From positions 1 through 11,483 of the forward strand of contig JANYAL010000205.1 of assembly GCA_025361325.1 (NCBI GenBank): a DNA stretch of 11,483 nucleotides, written 5' to 3'. The stretch is from Bacteroidota bacterium. Its GTDB lineage: Bacteria; Bacteroidota; Bacteroidia; Chitinophagales; Chitinophagaceae. Shown one piece after another: positions 1 through 6,783 of the stretch (within the stretch, counting starts at the first letter, position 1; every line of letters starts with the position of its first letter). The translations under genes and the position numbers were made by a program. Below the pieces are notes generated by a model. That model did no database searches and was not told where the DNA came from. It was given only the letters and a program-made list of their open reading frames with translations.

Positions 1-315
1 AGGGAGCCAAGCTTGTGGGTACTGGAATTGTCGGTCTTGCTTATCAAGGCTATTCAGTTTCGCTGAGTGCGGATGGCAATACAGCGATAGTGGCAGGATT
101 CACTGATAATACTAATCAGGGCGCCGCCTGGGTATATACGCGCAGCGGCGGTACCTGGACGCAGCAGGGAGCCAAGCTTGTGCGTACTGGAAATATCGGT
201 GGTGCTCAACAAGGCAGGGCGGTTTCGCTGAGTGCGGATGGCAATACGGCTATAGTGGGAGGACCAGATGATAATGCTCTTCAGGGCGCTGCCTGGGTAT
301 ATATATCGAGACCGT
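1..315 (+). repeat. 165-bp in-frame tandem repeat encoding 55-residue FG-GAP-like units
   Basis: The 17-mer at 1-17 recurs at 166-182, and the segment starting GTTTCGCTGAGTGCGG at 57 recurs at 222, both exactly 165 bp (55 codons) apart. The segment coding for GAAWVY recurs at about 121 and 286. Identity at DNA level is high over long stretches, so the units arose by recent duplication or are being homogenised. More units probably lie upstream of the window. Confidence 0.85.
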
Positions 316-1385
316 TGGTGGCACCGGGCAACCTTGTTTCCTGCCAGGTTTTACCAATCTTTACCATTGATAATACGAATAATAATACATGGGTTCCTGT
401 ATATGACAGTCTTGGAAATATTGCTGCACAGATCAATGCCAATGGAAATAACCTGGGTACAATAAGCGCATCTTTATTTACTAAAACAGGTACATGCAGG
501 GTTGATGGCAGCCACAGAATATATCTTAACCGCAATATTACTATCACTCCACAAAATCAACCATCCACTGCTGTTAGTTTACAATTATATATATTAAAAG
601 CAGAACTGGATTCCTTAAAAACAGCTTTGAATGACCTGGGACAGCCTTCAGGTGTGGCAAGCATTGCTGATGTGGATGTTTTCAAGAACAATGATGTCTG
701 CGGAACAACAGGCAATGCTAACGCATTACCACTTACTACAACAAACAGTGCCTATAATTCAGATTATTACCTTCAGGTAGATGTCAGCAGTTTCTCCAGT
801 TTCTACTTTGCCAATAAAATATTGACTACTATACTCCCAGTTAAGATCAGTTCATTTACTGGTAAAAGTGATGGTGCGGCTAATATAATAACATGGTTAT
901 CTAACTGTAACGGGTCAGTTAGTTTTTACATTGAACATAGCATTGATGGCATTCATTTTGAAACGATCGGCACTGTAGTTGCTTCTGCAGCTGATTGTAA
1001 CCATCCTTTCAGTTTCACAGACCACGCCCCCTTGATCACTAACAATTATTACCGGTTAAGAATAAATGAAGGAGGCGCTGCTACCGGTTATTCTAATATT
1101 ATTTTAATAACGGGAGATAAGAGCATGCCAATATCGATAAGCATGGCGCCCGATCCGGTTAATGGTTCAACAATGCATCTTCAGGTAAGTTCTGCAATTA
1201 CAGGCAAGGTTGAATTATTGATAACAGACATTGCCGGGCGCATTATGCTGCGACAAACCTTAAGCATGCAGCCTGGCAGCACAGATGTTCCAATAAATGC
1301 AGCAGGATTGGCAGGAGGAATTTATTGGATGTATGGTTTTAGTGAAGCGGGGAGAACAAATGTGGTAAAGTTTGTAAAACAGTAA
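3..1385 (+). CDS. Secreted FG-GAP-like repeat protein with T9SS type A sorting domain (5' end missing)
   Basis: The reading frame is open from the window edge (the codons before the first GTG at 15 read G-A-K-L in frame), so the real start lies upstream. Counting from that GTG, residues 1-97 hold at least two 55-residue units with SLSADGNTAIV and GAAWVY motifs, typical of FG-GAP/beta-propeller-like surface proteins (the FG_GAP_2 type, by recall). Residues about 98-272 are unassigned. About 274-367 (LPVKISSF..., IEHSIDGIHFETIG) resembles the Fn3-like domain that often precedes T9SS tails. About 375-456 is a type A sorting domain: PDPVNGST, LLITDIAGR, GLAGGIYWMY, then a basic end VVKFVKQ. This family is exported by Sec, crosses the outer membrane through the PorU/T9SS machinery and is anchored or released; ligand and function are unknown. 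The gene is richer in A and T than dnaB or pyrD. It converges on zapA, with a terminator between. I am confident of the class but not of the role. Confidence 0.85.
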   Translation, partial: GAKLVGTGIVGLAYQGYSVSLSADGNTAIVAGFTDNTNQGAAWVYTRSGGTWTQQGAKLVRTGNIGGAQQGRAVSLSADGNTAIVGGPDDNALQGAAWVYISRPLVAPGNLVSCQVLPIFTIDNTNNNTWVPVYDSLGNIAAQINANGNNLGTISASLFTKTGTCRVDGSHRIYLNRNITITPQNQPSTAVSLQLYILKAELDSLKTALNDLGQPSGVASIADVDVFKNNDVCGTTGNANALPLTTTNSAYNSDYYLQVDVSSFSSFYFANKILTTILPVKISSFTGKSDGAANIITWLSNCNGSVSFYIEHSIDGIHFETIGTVVASAADCNHPFSFTDHAPLITNNYYRLRINEGGAATGYSNIILITGDKSMPISISMAPDPVNGSTMHLQVSSAITGKVELLITDIAGRIMLRQTLSMQPGSTDVPINAAGLAGGIYWMYGFSEAGRTNVVKFVKQ

Positions 1386-1395
1386 AGCTATCTCC

Positions 1396-1431
1396 GGCCT
1401 ACCAGTAGGCCTACCAGTGGGCCTACCAGGC
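1396..1431. repeat. Three tandem copies of a 12-bp repeat (GGCCTACCAGTA)
   Basis: The copies are 1396-1407 GGCCTACCAGTA, 1408-1419 GGCCTACCAGTG and 1420-1431 GGCCTACCAGGC. Each junction can fold as GGCCTA-CCAG-TAGGCC. The array starts 10 bp after the stop codon of the secreted protein gene and ends about 20 bp before the terminator. No function is apparent. Confidence 0.8.
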
Positions 1432-1449
1432 CCCATTCCCGAACATGAA

Positions 1450-1490
1450 AAAAGCCTAAGATTCAAGCGGGACGCTGATCTTAGGCTTTT
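1450..1490. terminator. Bidirectional Rho-independent terminator between convergent transcripts
   Basis: The arms AAAAGCCTAAGAT (1450-1462) and ATCTTAGGCTTTT (1478-1490) are perfectly complementary over 13 bp, including A/T flanks that supply the U tract on either strand. A second small stem, AGCG/CGCT (1466-1469 with 1473-1476), extends it inward. Six A's at 1448-1453 give the minus-strand transcript the longer U tract, so it may act mainly for the zapA-side transcript while also ending the plus-strand gene. Confidence 0.85.
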
Positions 1491-1530
1491 AGGTTGTGGT
1501 GTGGGGTGGCATGTTCCCATAAAATTTAAG

Positions 1531-1693
1531 GCTTCATATGGAAGTATTTTCTTGATGGTGCTGGTGCTTACGGATCGGAGCGTGGAAGACCAAAATAAGC
1601 CAGCAGCAGTTTCCGTTCCGGGATAGTTGCAGTAAACATCCGGGGCAGGTATTCAAGGTAGTATATTTGGTAAAACAGGGTACAAATGAAGGC
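1531..1693 (-). ncRNA. Candidate structured RNA downstream of zapA (possible 6S RNA)
   Basis: No gene is visible between the zapA stop (1734) and the terminator (1450-1490), about 240 nt. On the minus strand this stretch can form an imperfect rod. The outer stem GCCTTCATTTG (1683-1693) pairs with CATATGAAGC (1531-1540) with one bulge and one mismatch. Then TTGAAT pairs with ATCAAG near 1651-1657/1550-1555, GTTTAC with GTAAGC near 1629-1637/1565-1571 (one U-G pair, which would be a C-A mismatch on the other strand), and CGGAACGG (1613-1620) with CCGATCCG (1571-1578). A large asymmetric internal bubble separates the outer and inner stems. A long rod with a central bubble, just downstream of zapA, recalls 6S RNA; in E. 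coli ssrS lies next to zapA. Ends, promoter and identity are not established. An unstructured trailer of the zapA mRNA is the alternative. Confidence 0.35.
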
Positions 1694-1733
1694 TTTCTAT
1701 CTGGAGGTATATACAGATGGATGAAGTATTGAT

Positions 1734-2015
1734 CTACCCCGCCTTATCTAATTGCTCCTCTATCTTAAGTAATGCGTTCCTCATTTCTTTTTCCAGCTCG
1801 GGGTTATTTTCTGCAGCGGCCTGTGTGGCGTACCAGATCAGCACCATGGCGATATAGTCCTGCATGTCCTTGCCGGCGAACTGGGTCTTGAATTCAATGA
1901 TCTTTTCATTGATGATCTTAAGGGTGCGGCGTATCTGTTCCTCGTCTTCCGGACTGGTCCTGATGCGGTAATTGCGGTCGCCAATAACGATATTTACAGG
2001 GATGAGTGCACTCAT
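1734..2015 (-). CDS. zapA: Cell division protein ZapA
   Basis: This 93-residue protein matches ZapA in length and layout. It has an N-terminal beta-rich part (IPVNIVIGDRNYRIRTSPEDEEQIRRTLKIINEKI), a middle helix (DMQDYIAMVLIWYATQAAAE) and a C-terminal coiled-coil helix (LEKEMRNALLKIEEQLDKA). ZapA is a cytoplasmic dimer or tetramer that bundles FtsZ filaments and stabilises the Z ring at midcell. The ATG (2013-2015) starts one base after the TGA of the upstream coiled-coil gene, so the two are almost certainly cotranscribed and perhaps translationally coupled. There is no strong Shine-Dalgarno, as is usual in Bacteroidota. Confidence 0.88.
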   Translation of the reverse strand: MSALIPVNIVIGDRNYRIRTSPEDEEQIRRTLKIINEKIIEFKTQFAGKDMQDYIAMVLIWYATQAAAENNPELEKEMRNALLKIEEQLDKAG

Positions 2016-2016
2016 A

Positions 2017-2304
2017 TCATTCGCTTAAGAGGCTGATGCATTTATCAATATCACGGATGTACCGGTTGATGTTCTTTTCAAATTCTTTTTTGTCGGCTTC
2101 ATTCATCTTACCTGAAGCAGCTTTCAAAATGTTCACCTTTTCTTCCAGGGTGGCGATCAGGTCCTTGTCTTTTGCAGCCGACTCCTCCAATGTAACAATC
2201 AGCCGGCTTTGACGTTCATACGCTTTTTGAATTGCATGATAATGCTTTATCAATAATTTAAGCTTATCATTCACGCGGTTGATATGATCATCCAGAACGG
2301 GCAT
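2017..2304 (-). CDS. Small coiled-coil protein, ZapB-like, between pheT and zapA
   Basis: This 95-residue protein is almost entirely helical and highly charged, with heptad-like spacing of L, I and V (VNDKLKLLIKHYHAIQKAYERQSRLIVTLEESAAKDKDLIATLEEKVNILKAA), then a second charged helix (EADKKEFEKNINRYIRDIDKCISLLSE). It has no signal peptide or membrane segment. Its TGA (2017-2019) is one base from the zapA start, which points to a shared role. In E. coli the coiled-coil ZapB binds ZapA at the division ring, so a ZapB-like adaptor is a reasonable inference. Coiled coils diverge fast, however, and orthology cannot be shown from sequence alone. The gap to pheT upstream is 99 bp with no convincing promoter, so it may be read from the pheT transcript. 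Confidence 0.75.
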   Translation of the reverse strand: MPVLDDHINRVNDKLKLLIKHYHAIQKAYERQSRLIVTLEESAAKDKDLIATLEEKVNILKAASGKMNEADKKEFEKNINRYIRDIDKCISLLSE

Positions 2305-2403
2305 TATTTCTTACACTATGGCTGGTTAAATAAGGTTATTAATGAAATGTTTCATCCGGCCTGGGGCCATATAACAACTATGTGTGCATCTGCCTTCCTC
2401 CCA

Positions 2404-4827
2404 TCACCTCCGTACCTCCGCATTCAACTCCTTTTCATACACGTCGATGATCTTGTTCATCATGCCATCTATCTCCCTGTCGGTGAGTGTTTTTTCCTCG
2501 TCCTGAAAAGTGAAGCTGATGGCCATTGATTTTTTATGGGCACCCAGTTTATCACTTTCGAAGATATCGAACAAATTAATGTTTTTTAATTTATTGATCC
2601 TGGCGTTGATCGTTGCTTTTTCCACGGACTGGTACATCAGTGTCTTGTCCACCACAATGGCCAGGTCTCTTTGCACCGCAGGATACCTTGGGATCTCTGC
2701 ATGTTTAATCCGGACCCTTTCATTGCACTGGAGCAATTTATCCCAGTCCAGGTCGGCATAGAATACCGGTTGCCGGATATCGAAGTGCTGCAACAAGGTT
2801 TCACTTACGGAAGCGATCCTTGCCACCAGTTCATTCTTTATTTTTACCAGTATCTGGTTGGCAGGTTCTTCGTCTTCCCCCTGGTGGAAGACAGCTTTAA
2901 CGCCAAGGCCTTCCATTACTTTTTCAACAATGCCTTTCAGGTAAAAAATATCAGCCTCCTCTGCCTTGCCCTTCCATCCGCCTGTTTTCTTATTTCCGCT
3001 GATATAGATGGCCAGGTGAGCCTTTTCGGTGAACTTCCCGGCCATAGAAAGAGAATAGGTCTTGCCGAATTCGAAGAAACGGGTATCCGTATTTTTCCTG
3101 TTGTGGTTGTAGGCAATACGCTCCAGCCCGGTCTCGAGCATGGCCGGCCGCATGATGTTTAATTCCTCGCTCAGGTTATTGATCATCTTCACAGCCGATA
3201 GTAACACAGTCTCGCTGTAATAGATGCTGTTGGTAATGGAATTGGTGAAGATCTCGTTGAAGCCATTGCCTACCAGGTAACCTGCTGTCTTTTCATGGTA
3301 AGCTTCTGCATGCGCCAGGGACTCCACCATGGGGGCGATGGTGATCATGGCGGGGATATCGATATTGTCCAGCCCGTCTATCCGCATGATCTCCTCTACG
3401 ATATCCGCCGGCAGGGTAACGTCGGGTTTACTGAATGGGACGGCTAGCCGCATTTGATCGATGCCTTCTTTGATCAGTTCAAAGCCAAGGCTGCCAAGTA
3501 TATTCTTTATCGTGTCCGCATGATAGTTCTTACCGCTCAGTTTCTTCAGGTAATGGTATGTAAGGGATACCTCGTTCTTTTCAAGGGGCCTGGGGTATAT
3601 GTCGACCACATCGCTGGCGATTTCGCCACCCGCGATCTCCCTGATCATCATGGCTGCCCTTTTTAGAACCGGGATGGTGTTGCTGATATCCACACCTTTT
3701 TCAAACCGGGCAGCAGCATCGGTGCGCAAACCATGCCTCAACGAGGTTTTACGTATATATGCCGGGTTGAACCAGGCGCTCTCCAGGAATATATTCCTTG
3801 TAGAGGCGGTTACTCCGCTGTGCAAGCCGCCATACACGCCGCCAATGCACATAGGTTCTGATGTATTGCAGATCATCAGGTCTTCCGATGAAAGCTTTCT
3901 TGTTTTATTATCCAGGGTAACAAATGGGGTGCCTTCGGGCAGGTTCTTTATCACCAGTTTCCTTCCCTCAATCATATCGGCATCGAAAGCATGCAGGGGC
4001 TGGCCGGTCTCGTGCAGGATGAAATTAGTGATGTCCACGATATTGTTGATAGGCCTGAGGCCGATACTCTTTAACCTGTCTTGCAGCCATGTAGGACTTT
4101 CGCCGATGGTGACGCCCTGTATGCTTACCCCGCTATAACGCTGGCATGCATCGGTGTTTTCGATAGACAGTTCCATCTGCAGGCCCTGGTTGTCCACTTT
4201 AAAGTTATTCTTAAAGGGGGATGAAATCTTTATATCAGCCTTGTTGTGGTGCGACAGGTAGGCACATACATCCTTTGCAACACCCAGGTGGCTCATGGCA
4301 TCAATTCGGTTGGGGGTAAGCCCGATCTCGAAGATATGGTCCTCATAAGGCTGAAAATATTCCGAAGCCGGTGAGCCTTTCTTTGATTCCGGGGGTAATA
4401 CCATGATCCCTTCATGGCTTTCTCCGATCCCGATCTCATCCGCGGCACAGATCATGCCCTGGCTTTCCACGCCCCGTATCTTCGCATTCTTCATAGTCAT
4501 GGGTTCGCCGTTCACAGGGTATATGGTGGTTCCCACCAGCGCTACCACCACTTTTTGCCCTGCTGCCACATTGGGGGCACCGCAAACAATGTTCAATAAT
4601 TCACCGTTTCCGGTATCTACGGTTGTTATTTTAAGCTTATCTGCATCAGGATGGGGAGTACAAGTCATCACTTCCCCGATTACCAATCCCTGCAGACCGC
4701 CTTTCAGGGATTCATATTTTTCCAGGCTTTCCACTTCCAGTCCGATGGCGGTGAGTATCCTGCTTAGCTTCTCCGGTTCTATTCGCTGGGGAAGGTATTC
4801 CTGAAGCCATTTATAACTAATTGTCAT
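2404..4827 (-). CDS. pheT: Phenylalanine--tRNA ligase beta subunit
   Basis: This 807-residue protein has the full bacterial PheT layout. After the start MTISYKWLQEYLP comes an EMAP/OB tRNA-binding domain (about 44-155; PHPDADKLKITTVDTG, NIVCGAPNV, GVESQGMICAADEIG). Next are the B3/4 editing domain (about 215-375; GLRPINNIVDITNFILHETGQPLHAFDAD, RTDAAARFEKGVD), B5 (about 415-490), the core beta fold and a C-terminal FDX-ACB anticodon-binding domain (about 713-807; YPAVQRDLAIVVD, SMAISFTFQDEEKTLTDREID). With PheS it forms the cytoplasmic alpha2-beta2 enzyme that charges tRNA-Phe; PheT carries editing and tRNA contacts. pheS is not in the window, so the subunits are unlinked here. The ATG at 4825-4827 fits the family N-terminus and lies about 20 nt after a good -7 element. 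The length is normal and no domain is missing. Confidence 0.98.
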   Translation of the reverse strand: MTISYKWLQEYLPQRIEPEKLSRILTAIGLEVESLEKYESLKGGLQGLVIGEVMTCTPHPDADKLKITTVDTGNGELLNIVCGAPNVAAGQKVVVALVGTTIYPVNGEPMTMKNAKIRGVESQGMICAADEIGIGESHEGIMVLPPESKKGSPASEYFQPYEDHIFEIGLTPNRIDAMSHLGVAKDVCAYLSHHNKADIKISSPFKNNFKVDNQGLQMELSIENTDACQRYSGVSIQGVTIGESPTWLQDRLKSIGLRPINNIVDITNFILHETGQPLHAFDADMIEGRKLVIKNLPEGTPFVTLDNKTRKLSSEDLMICNTSEPMCIGGVYGGLHSGVTASTRNIFLESAWFNPAYIRKTSLRHGLRTDAAARFEKGVDISNTIPVLKRAAMMIREIAGGEIASDVVDIYPRPLEKNEVSLTYHYLKKLSGKNYHADTIKNILGSLGFELIKEGIDQMRLAVPFSKPDVTLPADIVEEIMRIDGLDNIDIPAMITIAPMVESLAHAEAYHEKTAGYLVGNGFNEIFTNSITNSIYYSETVLLSAVKMINNLSEELNIMRPAMLETGLERIAYNHNRKNTDTRFFEFGKTYSLSMAGKFTEKAHLAIYISGNKKTGGWKGKAEEADIFYLKGIVEKVMEGLGVKAVFHQGEDEEPANQILVKIKNELVARIASVSETLLQHFDIRQPVFYADLDWDKLLQCNERVRIKHAEIPRYPAVQRDLAIVVDKTLMYQSVEKATINARINKLKNINLFDIFESDKLGAHKKSMAISFTFQDEEKTLTDREIDGMMNKIIDVYEKELNAEVRR

Positions 4828-4849
4828 TTATTTCCTTTTTTCAGTGCAA

Positions 4850-4857
4850 CAAAGATA
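4850..4857 (-). promoter_or_regulatory. Probable pheT promoter -7 element (TATCTTTG)
   Basis: On the minus strand TATCTTTG matches the Bacteroidota sigma-ABfr -7 consensus TAnnTTTG exactly and lies 22 bp before the pheT ATG, giving a very short leader. No TTTG is present at the usual -33 distance, so only half the promoter is convincing. Confidence 0.6.
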
Positions 4858-4895
4858 GTTTTTTGAAAATTAAGCCCTCCTTCGGTGGCATAGAT

Positions 4896-4924
4896 ACTAG
4901 TTAACTTATACTAAGTAAACAAGT
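4896..4924. promoter_or_regulatory. 29-bp imperfect palindrome in the pheT-dnaB gap
   Basis: The left arm ACTAGTTAACTTA (4896-4908) and right arm TAAGTAAACAAGT (4912-4924) are complementary at 11 of 13 positions around the centre TAC. It lies about 40 bp upstream of the pheT -7 element. It could be an operator or a cruciform-prone site; no regulator is identified. Confidence 0.4.
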
Positions 4925-4932
4925 TTTTCTGG

Positions 4933-4999
4933 GCAGGATAAGGTGTAAAAAAGATAGTTCCAATATTACCGAATTGTTAATAAAAACCACCTTATCTGC
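4933..4999. repeat. Long inverted repeat, 12-bp arms with a 42-nt loop
   Basis: The arms GCAGGATAAGGTG (4933-4945) and CACCTTATCTGC (4988-4999) pair over 12 bp with a single bulged G at 4937. The enclosed 42 nt are AT-rich. There is no U tract, so it is not a standard terminator. It lies between the 29-bp palindrome and the DnaA-box-like array and has no assigned role. Confidence 0.55.
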
Positions 5000-5030
5000 A
5001 ATTATAGTGAATTCAATACTGTTAACTTGC

Positions 5031-5091
5031 TGTGAAGAAGTAAGAAAAGCTGGGGATAAACAAGATTTTTTGTGAATAATCATGTGAATAA
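5031..5091 (+). promoter_or_regulatory. Array of four DnaA-box-like 9-mers upstream of dnaB
   Basis: Four sites share one orientation: TGTGAAGAA (5031-5039), TGGGGATAA (5051-5059), TGTGAATAA (5071-5079) and TGTGAATAA (5083-5091). The last two match the DnaA box TTATNCACA (read as TGTGNATAA) exactly; the first two differ by one base each. Start-to-start spacing is 20, 20 and 12 bp. A further 8/9 match, TGTTAATAA, is at 4975-4983. AT-rich DNA follows (5092-5115). The region could be an origin-type DnaA assembly site or a DnaA-responsive control region for dnaB. The 381-bp gap 4828-5208 contains no credible gene. Confidence 0.55.
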
Positions 5092-5151
5092 TGACTTCAA
5101 AAATCATAAATTGAGTGGTGGGAATGAAAATCATTCATGCATTCAGAACAA

Positions 5152-5185
5152 TTTGCAATTACCTTAGCCGACTGCTGTATCTAAC
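5152..5185 (+). promoter_or_regulatory. Weak candidate dnaB promoter
   Basis: TTTG (5152-5155) is followed after 22 bp by TATCTAAC (5178-5185), which shares only the TA and part of the rest of the TAnnTTTG element. It sits 24 bp before the dnaB ATG. The position is right but the match is poor. Confidence 0.25.
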
Positions 5186-5208
5186 CCTAACAAGCAACAG
5201 GTGTAAAC

Positions 5209-6768
5209 ATGGAACTTACTAATTATAACAAGGACAAGAAGACACGCCGTAAACCGATTCCCGAACTGAGTTCAATGATGTATGGAAAGGTACCCCCCCA
5301 GGCCAGGGAACTGGAGGAGGCGGTACTGGGTGCTGTCATGCTCGAAAAAAGTGCATTCGATACCGTTGTGGAGATACTGAAGCCCGAATGCTTTTATACA
5401 GATGCCAACCAGAAGATCTTCAGGGCCATGCAGGGCCTGGCCATTAAGAGCCTTCCGATCGACCTGCTCACCGTGGTGGAGGAACTGAAATTCCGGGAAG
5501 AACTGGATACCATTGGAGGGCCCTATTATGTTACCCGGCTCACCAATGCCGTGGTATCCTCTGCCAATATAGAGGCGCATTCCCGTATCGTTCTGCAGAA
5601 ATTCATTCAACGTGAACTGATCCGTATCAGTGGGGAAATCATCGGTGACGCCTACGAGGACAGCACCGATGTATTCGACATGTTGGATGAGGCCGAAAGC
5701 AAGCTCTTCGAGATCACCAACAACCACCTCCGCAAGAACTTCGATACCATCGATACCGTGCTGGTGAAGACCATCCAGCGCATCGAAGACATGCGAAACC
5801 GCCAGGAGGACATCACCGGGGTGCCAACCGGCTTCCCCTCCCTCGACCGCATCACCTATGGCTGGCAGTCGACCGACCTCATCGTCTTAGCCGCCCGCCC
5901 CTCTGTGGGTAAGACAGCTTTTGCCCTTAACCTGGCCCGCAGCGCGGCCCTGCATCCCACCAAGCCTACGGCAGTTGGTTTCTTCAGCCTGGAGATGAGC
6001 AGCGGGCAGCTGGTACAGCGTATACTGAGCGCCGAGAGCGAGATCTGGCTGGAGAAGATCGCCCGGGGCAAACTGGAAGAGCATGAAATGAAACAGCTTT
6101 ACAAGCGTGGTATCGAGCGTTTGTCCAAAGCACCCATATTCATCGACGATACCGCCGCCCTGAACATCTTTGAGTTACGGGCAAAATGCCGCAGGCTCAA
6201 GAACAAACACAATGTAGGGCTCATCATCATCGACTACCTGCAGCTGATGAGCGGGGCGGGGGAGAACCGTAACGGCAACCGGGAACAGGAGATCAGCAGG
6301 ATCTCGCGCGACCTGAAAGGACTGGCCAAGGAACTGCAGGTACCCATCATAGCCCTCTCACAACTGAGCCGGGAAGTGGAAAAAAGGAAGGAAGGCAATA
6401 AAATACCCCAATTGAGCGACCTCCGTGAATCCGGCGCCATCGAGCAGGATGCCGACCTGGTCATGTTCATGTACCGCCCGGAATATTACGATATCACCGC
6501 CAATGAATTCGGCGAAAGTAATAAGGGCGAAACCTTCGTCAAGATTGCCAAACACCGAAACGGCAGCCTGGACACGGTGAAACTGAAAGCCCTCCTGCAC
6601 ATACAGAAATTCATTGAGGAAGAGGGAGGAGGCGATTTCAGCGGTTCACTGCCCCCGGGCGGAAACTGGAAACCTGTGAAGGGCGATGACAGCGATGGCG
6701 CCAAACTATATATACAAAAGGGAAGTAAGATGAATGACGGGGAGTTTGATGAAGAAGCGCCTTTTTAA
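5209..6768 (+). CDS. dnaB: Replicative DNA helicase DnaB
   Basis: This 519-residue protein has an N-terminal helical domain (about 28-175; PPQARELEEAVLGAVMLEKSAFD, then DLLTVVEELK) and a linker leading to TGVPTGFPSLDRITYGWQ. The C-terminal RecA-type ATPase has Walker A (ARPSVGKTA, about 229-237), FFSLEMSS (258-265), Walker B (LIIIDYLQLMSG, 338-349), the ALSQLSREVEKR motif (382-393), DLRESGAIEQDAD (404-416) and the arginine-finger region KHRNGS (448-453). It is the hexameric ring helicase that unwinds DNA at the fork and works with primase DnaG. The first ATG (5209) precedes a basic tail (KDKKTRRKP) and fits the family. No intein interrupts the ATPase motifs. The acidic C-terminal tail after about residue 470 is extended and low in conservation. 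The AT-rich upstream gap with DnaA-like boxes suggests replication-linked control. Confidence 0.97.
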   Translation: MELTNYNKDKKTRRKPIPELSSMMYGKVPPQARELEEAVLGAVMLEKSAFDTVVEILKPECFYTDANQKIFRAMQGLAIKSLPIDLLTVVEELKFREELDTIGGPYYVTRLTNAVVSSANIEAHSRIVLQKFIQRELIRISGEIIGDAYEDSTDVFDMLDEAESKLFEITNNHLRKNFDTIDTVLVKTIQRIEDMRNRQEDITGVPTGFPSLDRITYGWQSTDLIVLAARPSVGKTAFALNLARSAALHPTKPTAVGFFSLEMSSGQLVQRILSAESEIWLEKIARGKLEEHEMKQLYKRGIERLSKAPIFIDDTAALNIFELRAKCRRLKNKHNVGLIIIDYLQLMSGAGENRNGNREQEISRISRDLKGLAKELQVPIIALSQLSREVEKRKEGNKIPQLSDLRESGAIEQDADLVMFMYRPEYYDITANEFGESNKGETFVKIAKHRNGSLDTVKLKALLHIQKFIEEEGGGDFSGSLPPGGNWKPVKGDDSDGAKLYIQKGSKMNDGEFDEEAPF

Positions 6769-6783
6769 ATGCAGAAATGAGGC

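Noticed and set aside
1396..1431. Tandem repeats considered as a CRISPR array
   Set aside because: Units are 12 bp, directly adjacent with no spacers, and there are no cas genes.
1417..1626. 69-codon plus-strand open frame running through the terminator and the candidate RNA
   Set aside because: It begins inside the 12-bp repeats, reads through a strong terminator hairpin and gives a protein with no family features.
4901..5134. 77-codon minus-strand open frame in the pheT-dnaB gap
   Set aside because: Its product shows no recognisable family and it lies across the inverted repeat and DnaA-like boxes in AT-rich DNA; better explained as a chance frame.
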